In this document: piece by piece, positions 57,964-64,000 of the stretch | Layout of the letters: each line of letters begins with the position of its first letter | Position numbering within the stretch: the first letter of the stretch is position 1 | Source of the DNA: Desulfatitalea sp. BRH_c12 | Lineage (GTDB): Bacteria > Desulfobacterota > Desulfobacteria > Desulfobacterales > Desulfosarcinaceae | Length of the DNA: 64,000 bases | Assembly: GCA_000961655.1 (NCBI GenBank) | Contig: LADR01000042.1 | Span: 1 to 64,000, forward strand | Direction: 5' to 3' | Notes under the pieces: generated by a model | The model's database searches: none | Told to the model about the DNA's origin: nothing | What the model saw: only the letters and a program-made list of their open reading frames with translations | Made by a program: the position numbers and the translations under genes

Positions 57964-59193
57964 ATGCGGAGCTATGCAATGAAAATGAAATGGGTATGTG
58001 GCACAAGATCTCTACTGGCAATAATGATGGCGTTTGTTATTCTGCTGTTTTCAGGCGCCAACGACCGCCTGTATTGCGAAGGTCTGGAACTAGGGCGATT
58101 CAGAGTTTCCCCTAAGCTTTCCGTGATCGAGAGATACAGCGATAATATCTATCTCGAAGCCGACAATGAAGAAGATGACTGGTATACGGAAATTACTCCG
58201 GAGATTGCCTTCGATTTTGCCTTTGCCCCGCGCAATTATCTCTCACTGAAGTATATTGGAAATTTTTTCAAGTACAGTGACGCTGACAATTTTGACTCCC
58301 AACACCATTTGGGCGAATTGTCGTGGAATGTGGAAAGCGCCAAGGGCTCGACGTTGGTGGTGGGCGCGAGTTCTTCCGAGAATAGCATTCAACCTTATTC
58401 GCCAACCGAATCTTCCAAAGATTACAATCTGTCCCGTGCTTTTGCGGATGTTCTGCTCATGGCTGGCCAGGTGACGGCCGTGGGGGTCGCTTACGAACAT
58501 CAGTCGCGGCGATTCGATGAAGATGTATTTGATATCGATGACTACGACCGTGACCAATTCGATGCCAGCATCATCTACGGTCGTTCGCAGATTCTTCCAT
58601 GGCTGCTGCAATATCGTTACGTTAAACAGGATAACGAAAATATCTTGAGCGATGATGACATCATCAACAGGGATTTTGAAACACACTCTATCTTCACGGG
58701 TGCGCGCTGGTTGCCCTCGGGCAAAGTATCCGGGGCCTTCAGGGTCGGCTATACCTGGTCGGATTTCAAGGAATCCGGCATCGATGAGTTCAGCGGGTTC
58801 GGAATGGACACGAATGTGCGCTACATGTTCTCTCCGATCACGAACATCACCCTTATCGCACGCCGCGAAATCCGACCGACAACATTTACGGAAAGAGATA
58901 CCGGTACCTATTATGTTCTGACCAGCGGCGGCGTTCGCTTGACCCATCATCGTTGGGAGCGCATCGAGACCGAACTGCGCTACTATTATAATCACAGAGA
59001 TTTCGAAGGGGGCGCCTTCGGCGAGGAAGACCGGACCGACCGGGAACATGTGGCCGGGTTGACGGTTACCTATACCATGCGCAACTGGATCGCACTATCG
59101 TTGGGCTATCAATATAGAAATAACAACTCGGACGATGAAGGCGTGGATTTCAAGGAAAACCTGGTGCACGCCGGCGTGCTCTTGTCGATTTAG
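57964..59193 (+). CDS. Outer-membrane beta-barrel protein of the polysaccharide locus
   Basis: A 409-residue exported protein. The signal peptide has a basic start and a hydrophobic core (about residues 16-30). The mature protein is rich in alternating aromatic and polar residues with many acidic turns, the pattern of a transmembrane beta-barrel (repeated strands such as ILPWLLQYRYVKQ, GAFRVGYTWSDF and IALSLGYQYRNN). It resembles outer-membrane proteins commonly encoded at the head of Wza/Wzc-type loci in Desulfobacterota and may form a secretion pore. ATG 57964 is chosen, nine bases after AAGGAGAGG; GTG 57958 is an alternative. Confidence 0.83.
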   Translation: MRSYAMKMKWVCGTRSLLAIMMAFVILLFSGANDRLYCEGLELGRFRVSPKLSVIERYSDNIYLEADNEEDDWYTEITPEIAFDFAFAPRNYLSLKYIGNFFKYSDADNFDSQHHLGELSWNVESAKGSTLVVGASSSENSIQPYSPTESSKDYNLSRAFADVLLMAGQVTAVGVAYEHQSRRFDEDVFDIDDYDRDQFDASIIYGRSQILPWLLQYRYVKQDNENILSDDDIINRDFETHSIFTGARWLPSGKVSGAFRVGYTWSDFKESGIDEFSGFGMDTNVRYMFSPITNITLIARREIRPTTFTERDTGTYYVLTSGGVRLTHHRWERIETELRYYYNHRDFEGGAFGEEDRTDREHVAGLTVTYTMRNWIALSLGYQYRNNNSDDEGVDFKENLVHAGVLLSI

Positions 59194-59224
59194 TTTATTC
59201 CATGGACATAGAGGACCTTGAAAG

Positions 59225-60070
59225 ATGATCAGGAACTATAAAGTAAAATGGGTGTGGGTCAGCCTATTGCTTGGCCTTTTTACAGCCAACGCCATCGCGC
59301 AGAATGCCGAGAGCAAAGATTATATCGTCGGGCCGGGAGATGTATTGGAAATAGTGGTATGGGATCATGCAGATCTTTCCCGGACCTTGGAAGTTTCCCA
59401 GGAAGGCGACATCTCCTATCCTTTTATCGGGAAGGTGGCTGCAGCCAACAAATCGGTGTTCAGCCTGGAAAATCTCATAAGGGACAAATTGGCCGATGGC
59501 TACATCGTTTCTCCACAAATCAGTATCAAAGTGGCCGAATATATCAATCAGAAAATTTTTCTGTTCGGCGAAGTCAACCGACCGGGCAGCTTCACCCTGA
59601 AACGAAGAGTACACCTGCTGGAGCTGATTTCGGATGCGGGGGGCTTTACGGAAAACAGAGGATCTTTGGGAGTGATCGTGCGGCCTGCATCGGCCAAAAG
59701 CAAAGAAGGTCCTACAGCACTGGAAGCCGCCAAAAAAAACGAGATCATCGAATTGAACCTGGATGAATTGATCGCGGGCCAGCCAAATTCAAATAGCGCT
59801 TACGTTGTACCGGGTGACACAATCTACATCAAAGAGGCTGAAAGTGTTTACGTCATCGGTGAGGTTGGCCGTCCGGGTAAGTTCAAATGGGTGAAAGACC
59901 TGACCGTTTTGCAGGCAATATCGATGGCCGGTGGCGGAACGCCGCGCGCGGCCCTGAATCGGGTGAGCCTGGTCCGCAATGAAAACGGTGCGGAGAAAGA
60001 AGTTAAACCCAAGCTGAGCGAGAAACTGTTGCCCGATGACATCATAAAAGTACCCGAAAGCTATTTTTGA
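59225..60070 (+). CDS. Polysaccharide export protein, Wza-like
   Basis: A 281-residue periplasmic/outer-membrane protein. The signal peptide ends about ANAIA (residue 25), without a lipobox cysteine. YIVGPGDVLEIVVW (about 34-47) starts the Poly_export domain, and two SLBB domains follow with IFLFGEVNRPGSF (about 115-127) and VYVIGEVGRPGKFKW (about 208-222). It is shorter than E. coli Wza and lacks the C-terminal alpha-barrel helix, as in many Wza homologues in which another protein forms the pore. The beta-barrel gene upstream could supply it. Confidence 0.92.
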   Translation: MIRNYKVKWVWVSLLLGLFTANAIAQNAESKDYIVGPGDVLEIVVWDHADLSRTLEVSQEGDISYPFIGKVAAANKSVFSLENLIRDKLADGYIVSPQISIKVAEYINQKIFLFGEVNRPGSFTLKRRVHLLELISDAGGFTENRGSLGVIVRPASAKSKEGPTALEAAKKNEIIELNLDELIAGQPNSNSAYVVPGDTIYIKEAESVYVIGEVGRPGKFKWVKDLTVLQAISMAGGGTPRAALNRVSLVRNENGAEKEVKPKLSEKLLPDDIIKVPESYF

Positions 60071-60120
60071 TAAGAGCTGTACCGAAAGATCCGGTGCAAC
60101 CGGCGGTAGAAATTCTAATT

Positions 60121-60277
60121 GGTTATCCACTTCGGTCAAGTGAGATACGGGTGCTGGGTGACGTGTGAAAACCCGGTGATCCGGGTGGGTGGTCCGCGAC
60201 ACCCACCCGGATCACCTTCTCCGTGCCAATGCCGAATGCACTTCGGTTATAGTTCACTGGAGCGAACTGGATAAACC
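60121..60277. repeat. Family C MITE-like element, longest copy
   Basis: The left arm GGTTATCCACTTCGGTCAAG (from 60121) is the imperfect inverse of the right arm CACTGGAGCGAACTGGATAA plus ACC (to 60277). The interior carries GTGATCCGGGTGGGTGGTCC and an inverted ACCCACCCGGATCACC. It lies between wza-like and wzc-like genes and may affect their relative expression. Confidence 0.75.
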
Positions 60278-60301
60278 GAATATTTTATCAAGTTGGGGTA
60301 T

Positions 60302-62977
60302 ATGAAACCACAAGAAGCCATTGCCTATGAAGAATATCGCGAAGACAATCGCGGCCCACAGCTTTTCGACTACCTGCAGGCCATCAACCGCCGCAAGTGG
60401 TACATATTGTTATTTTTCATGATTGTTGTGGGGCTGGTGGCAGCCTATTCATTCAAAGCCAAACCGACCTATCGCGCGACAGCCCTGCTGATGGTCGACA
60501 AAAAGCCTTCTCCGATGAATCCATTGGGCGAGGGCGAGGACCGATCGCCTCATGCACTTGTTCCATATTACAATACCCAAATCAATCTTCTGAGTCACCG
60601 TACATTGATAGAATCGGTCATCGATGAACTGGATCTGAAGAAGTACTATGCCGCGCAACAAACCGAAAATGAGTTATCGGAGAGTCCGTCGCCGCAAGCG
60701 ATAGCCACAGCGGCAGATCTCGACCTATCTGAAAAGGATGACCCGGAAACTCTTGAATGGCGGATTCTGACACGCTATTATAAATCTTTGGAAGTCGAAC
60801 CGGTGCGCGAAAGCAATCTTGTCAGGATCAGCTTTGTTGGGCCGGATCGCGAAATGATCACTCGAATCATCAATACTCACGCAGTCAAAGCCATAGAAAG
60901 CGCCGTGGCCTTGCACAGGGAACACGCCGAAACAGCGCTGAAATGGATCAGATCCCAAGTAGAAAAGCAAAAAGCCGATGTCGAAAACTATCAGCGCCGC
61001 ATCTACGCTTTCAAAAAGCAAAACAACCTGGTTTCGTTAGACGATCCACGCAATATCTATTCCCAGGAACTGACCGAGTTGAATACGGCCCTTACCCGGG
61101 CGAAAGCTGAAAAAATTGCCAAGGAAACCGCCTATCTTCAGGCTGATAAAATTGCAGGCGACCAGGTGGATATCTTCCTGTCTCCTGAGCTGGCTGGAAA
61201 TTCGGTCATTGCAACACTCAGAAATCAACTGGTCCAGCTCAAAAGCCGGCAGATCGAATTAGCGACCAAATATGGTTCCAGACACCCCAAAATGATGGAG
61301 CTGAAGTCGGCTATCGCCCAAACGCAGGCGGATATGAAATCCGAAATAAATAGTTTGAAAAAAGCTTACAAAACAGAATCCGTTAAAGCCGCCGCCGTGG
61401 TAACGTCAATCGAAAAAATGCTGGATGAGCGGCGCAATAAAGCCTTGTCGCTAGGTGAAAAAGTGATCGAATACGATGTCTTGCAGCAACAGGCAATCAG
61501 CGCAAAGGAAATTTACGACTTTTTGCTGCAGCAGGCTGAAGAGATCAATCTATCGAGTGTTATGAGCAGCAGCAACCTGCGCGTCATCGATCCGGCCAAT
61601 GTTCCACTTCTACCGATTTCGCCGAAAGTGAAGTTGAATATACTCTTGGCTGCTTTTTTAAGTTTGGGATTCGGAATAGCGATGGCATTGTTTTTGGAGT
61701 ATTTCGATAATTCATTAAAAACACCCTCGGATGTGGTCAGGCATCTGGGCATTCCGGTTCTGGGCACGGTTCCCTATTACAAAAGCCTCAAAGCCAATGG
61801 CCATCACAAAATATTGCCTTGGGCCGATATCAAGCAATTGGAGTATAAAGACCAGCTGGAAGATCCGATTTCGAGCATCTCTAGCCGTTTGCCTGCTGAA
61901 TTGACCTCTCTGGGCGACGGCACACTGGGCAGGGTGATTGCTATTGAAAGCGTTACCATGGGAGAAGGCAAAACAATGACCATCACGAAGATCGCATCTT
62001 CTCTAAGCGAGGCGGGCCTGCGGGTTCTGCTGCTCGACTGCGATTTTCAACGATCCACGCTGAATAAAATTTTCGATAACGCGAATGGTGGCGGTCTTGA
62101 GAAAACCTTCACCCAGATCATGTCCCACCAGGTCACTTCAGGCAATCTGAAGGATTACAGCATGGACGATCTGTTTTTTCTCATTGGGCTGCACAAACTG
62201 AATGGAAGGCTGATCGTAAAGAATGAGGATCAGTTGCTGCATGCGCTGTTTCAGAACGGGAAGTTATTGCATATACAAAATAGCAACAACCCGCGATCGA
62301 ATCGAATCGGCACAATGCTGATGCAAGGAAATTTCCTTACCAAGGAGCAGTTGGATGATGCGCTCGAACGTCATCGGCGCACCGGGCAGCCACTCGGTTA
62401 CATTCTGGTTAACAGCGGTTACATCAGCGCGGATAAATTACGCGGCCCCTTACGTCTACAAATGGAAGAGCATATACAGCGTCTGTTCAGCTGGAAGTCC
62501 GGGCAATTTCATTTTAAACCTGAGGTGATCAGAATCTACGAAAACGAAAGGCTCTACTTCGGGGATAACTTCACCGCTATGATCCACGACTTGGGTAAAG
62601 TCTCCGGCAGTAAGCTGATTGAAAAGGAAATTCTCGCCAACGTCAAAAGCGGGTCGATGGAAAACCTGTTTTTTTTGCCAGCCAATTCATCGACCAAAAA
62701 GCCCATCGGGAGAATCAATCGGCATCTATTGAAAAAAGTGCTAGAGGTGGTCAAGGAGCGTTTCGACGTTGTTCTGATCGATACGCCGCCCCTGGATGCC
62801 CGTACGGGTGTCGAAACACTTTTCACATACGTGGACGGCGTGGTGTTGGTGATTGATGCGGGCAACCTGTCTTATCGGGTGATCAGCAACGCCGTAAACG
62901 ATTTGCCCAAGGATAAAATTATTGGTGCGATTTTAAACAAGGTGAAAACCAAGGCCAGCAATTACGCCTACTATTAA
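60302..62977 (+). CDS. Wzc-like tyrosine autokinase with DUF4388/MshEN-like insertion
   Basis: An 891-residue polysaccharide co-polymerase. A Wzz domain with a first membrane segment (about residues 35-55), a long coiled periplasmic part and a second membrane segment (about 443-466) lead to a BY-kinase domain with Walker A MGEGKT (about 552) and A' VLLLDCDFQRS (about 575). A block of about 180 residues interrupts it after A': a DUF4388-like part (GNLKDYSMDDLFFLIGLHKL, about 613) and a segment like GspE/MshE N-terminal domains (GTMLMQGNFLTKEQLDDAL, about 669; LGYILVNSGYIS). The kinase resumes with VVLIDTPPLD (Walker B, about 823) and ends in a tyrosine-bearing NYAYY. ATG 60302 is chosen; TTG 60293 is possible. 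Confidence 0.9.
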   Translation: MKPQEAIAYEEYREDNRGPQLFDYLQAINRRKWYILLFFMIVVGLVAAYSFKAKPTYRATALLMVDKKPSPMNPLGEGEDRSPHALVPYYNTQINLLSHRTLIESVIDELDLKKYYAAQQTENELSESPSPQAIATAADLDLSEKDDPETLEWRILTRYYKSLEVEPVRESNLVRISFVGPDREMITRIINTHAVKAIESAVALHREHAETALKWIRSQVEKQKADVENYQRRIYAFKKQNNLVSLDDPRNIYSQELTELNTALTRAKAEKIAKETAYLQADKIAGDQVDIFLSPELAGNSVIATLRNQLVQLKSRQIELATKYGSRHPKMMELKSAIAQTQADMKSEINSLKKAYKTESVKAAAVVTSIEKMLDERRNKALSLGEKVIEYDVLQQQAISAKEIYDFLLQQAEEINLSSVMSSSNLRVIDPANVPLLPISPKVKLNILLAAFLSLGFGIAMALFLEYFDNSLKTPSDVVRHLGIPVLGTVPYYKSLKANGHHKILPWADIKQLEYKDQLEDPISSISSRLPAELTSLGDGTLGRVIAIESVTMGEGKTMTITKIASSLSEAGLRVLLLDCDFQRSTLNKIFDNANGGGLEKTFTQIMSHQVTSGNLKDYSMDDLFFLIGLHKLNGRLIVKNEDQLLHALFQNGKLLHIQNSNNPRSNRIGTMLMQGNFLTKEQLDDALERHRRTGQPLGYILVNSGYISADKLRGPLRLQMEEHIQRLFSWKSGQFHFKPEVIRIYENERLYFGDNFTAMIHDLGKVSGSKLIEKEILANVKSGSMENLFFLPANSSTKKPIGRINRHLLKKVLEVVKERFDVVLIDTPPLDARTGVETLFTYVDGVVLVIDAGNLSYRVISNAVNDLPKDKIIGAILNKVKTKASNYAYY

Positions 62978-63039
62978 TCATACCGGTTTGGTTTGCTCTC
63001 GGCAGAACAGCTAATCAAAGGACTCTATAAATTAATCAC

Positions 63040-63393
63040 ATGAGAGAAAAAAGAGAAAAGCCCAATACATGCATTCACACACCGGTTTCGTTCAAAGTGT
63101 TAATTGAACAAGAGCGGGCGCGCGTGCACCGCAGCGGACATCATTTTACATTGCTTTTGTTCCGCCTTGCGAATAGCGACGCCCTTGAGGAGGATTTACA
63201 TAAAATCCTTTTTCCCACCATAATGCGAAGAATCAGAAAGATCGATCAACTCGGCTTATACGACGAAAACCATATTGGCCTTTTGCTGCCGCACACTGCC
63301 GTCGAGGGGGCGCGTAAATTAGCGGATGAGCTTTACCGAATTGTACCGATAGGGGAACACGTCGAAACGAGCGAGTTTTACGTTTATCCTTAA
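63040..63393 (+). CDS. Short GGDEF-like (nucleotidyl cyclase fold) protein
   Basis: A 117-residue protein that resembles part of a GGDEF domain: LIEQERARVHRSGHHFTLLLFRL (helix-strand start), RIRKIDQLGLYDENHIGLLLPHTAVEGARKLADEL. The GG(D/E)EF signature is replaced by LYDENHIGLL, so cyclase activity is unlikely. Similar small proteins occur next to sugar transferases in exopolysaccharide loci. It might bind c-di-GMP or another nucleotide as a regulator, which is inference. Confidence 0.65.
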   Translation: MREKREKPNTCIHTPVSFKVLIEQERARVHRSGHHFTLLLFRLANSDALEEDLHKILFPTIMRRIRKIDQLGLYDENHIGLLLPHTAVEGARKLADELYRIVPIGEHVETSEFYVYP

Positions 63394-63437
63394 CCCGGGT
63401 CCATGGCGGCCGGCCCATTTTTTTGAAAGGTGAACCA

Positions 63438-64000
63438 ATGTCTGTGTATCACGACTATGAGCCCGCACAGTTCAGGGCCCATGATAAAACGGATCTTCTC
63501 GCCGGTCCTTTCGACCGGCAAAATAAATCTTTGAGTGGCCTACTCTCAAAAAGGCCGGCTAGATGGAAGCGCCTCATTGATATAGCGGGCTCACTGGCCG
63601 GCCTTATTTGTCTGTTGCCATTGCTTCTCATTATTGGGGCTTACATAAAGGCCGTTTCGCCAGGCCCGGTATTATTCAGGCAGGTACGGGTTGGCCGGGG
63701 CGGCAAATCGTTCGAGTGCATTAAATTTCGGACAATGAAGCCGGATGCGGATGTCAGCCGGCATAAAACGTATCTGACCGATTTGATTAACGGCGGTGGT
63801 CAGACGCCGGATGGACAGCAGAAGATGACCAAATTGCACGATGATCCTCAGATTATTCCTTTCGGCAATGTTCTCAGAGAAATGGGGCTCGACGAATTGC
63901 CCCAATTGCTCAATGTCCTTCGCGGAGAAATGAGCCTGGTTGGACCCAGGCCACCAATTGCATACGAAGTAGAGCAATATAAACTCTGGTATAAAGATCG
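63438..64000 (+). CDS. Undecaprenyl-phosphate sugar transferase, C-terminus beyond window
   Basis: At least 187 residues, still open at the window edge. After an N-terminal polar segment comes KRLIDIAGSLAGLICLLPLL (about residues 50-69), a membrane helix, then SPGPVLFRQVRVGRGGKSF, IKFRTMKPDAD, and LREMGLDELPQLLNVLRGEM followed by SLVGPRPP, the bacterial sugar transferase signatures. Such enzymes start repeat-unit synthesis on undecaprenyl phosphate at the inner membrane. The protein lacks the four-helix N-terminus of WbaP, so it is the short form. AAAGGTGA precedes ATG 63438. Confidence 0.93.
   Translation, partial: MSVYHDYEPAQFRAHDKTDLLAGPFDRQNKSLSGLLSKRPARWKRLIDIAGSLAGLICLLPLLLIIGAYIKAVSPGPVLFRQVRVGRGGKSFECIKFRTMKPDADVSRHKTYLTDLINGGGQTPDGQQKMTKLHDDPQIIPFGNVLREMGLDELPQLLNVLRGEMSLVGPRPPIAYEVEQYKLWYKD

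Overview
The window looks like the origin-proximal region of a Gram-negative, anaerobic, probably sulfate-reducing member of the Desulfobacterota, close to Desulfobacterales such as Desulfosarcina. The evidence is the dnaN-gyrB and rpmH-rnpA-yidD-yidC-jag-mnmE clusters, a perfect parS site, an HdrA-MvhD-MetV-MetF redox cluster in which MvhD appears to be a selenoprotein, a 4-hydroxybutyryl-CoA dehydratase family enzyme, and outer-membrane polysaccharide export genes. The taxonomy is inferred from gene content only. No rRNA, tRNA, CRISPR array, prophage or intact insertion sequence was seen.

Layout. 1-600: dispersed inverted-repeat elements. 660-6417: a two-piece RdgC-like protein, then dnaN, gyrB and a divergent thymidylate synthase. 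This block is bracketed by two ungapped, diverged copies (1858 and 6712) of an oriC-like module with three DnaA-box-like sites at identical spacing. 6980-14022: asnS and degP on the minus strand, a B12/radical SAM-DUF2344 protein, and rng. 14173-19129: rpmH, rnpA, yidD, yidC, jag and mnmE, followed by parS. 19193-23929: a cysteine-cluster protein, a small conserved protein, a PrmA-like methyltransferase, a double-rubredoxin DUF2231 membrane protein and pepD.

24038-28946 holds an unusual fatty-acid/polyketide-like cassette: an ACP, a ketosynthase with a complete Cys-His-His triad, a degenerate ketosynthase partner, a BtrH-like putative acyltransferase with a small partner gene, and a hotdog dehydratase. 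28970-39470 is accessory: MITE-like repeats, an EEP-family membrane protein that seems to start at AUU, a universal stress protein, two alpha/beta hydrolases, a DUF1330 protein, an SDR remnant, a nitronate monooxygenase-like enzyme facing a MerR-TetR fusion regulator, a DUF1499 lipoprotein, and an ECF-like sigma factor coupled to a ferritin-like protein. A UvrD-type helicase follows (39473-41332), then 0.7 kb of tandem repeats that carry a duplicated piece of the helicase gene.

42224-50649 is a regulated redox module. An NtrC-type activator is transcribed divergently from a very large HdrA-like flavoprotein that contains a GltD/NfnB-like insertion. Selenocysteine MvhD, MetV and MetF follow. 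A sigma-54 promoter and repeated candidate enhancer sites lie between activator and operon. The proposed role is flavin-based electron transfer to or from methylenetetrahydrofolate reductase in the Wood-Ljungdahl pathway. A response regulator and a hybrid histidine kinase come next, then the AbfD-family enzyme and a fused ATP sulfurylase/APS kinase.

57964-64000 begins an exopolysaccharide locus: outer-membrane beta-barrel, Wza-like export protein, a tyrosine autokinase with a DUF4388/MshEN-like insertion, a short GGDEF-like protein, and an initiating sugar transferase cut by the window edge.
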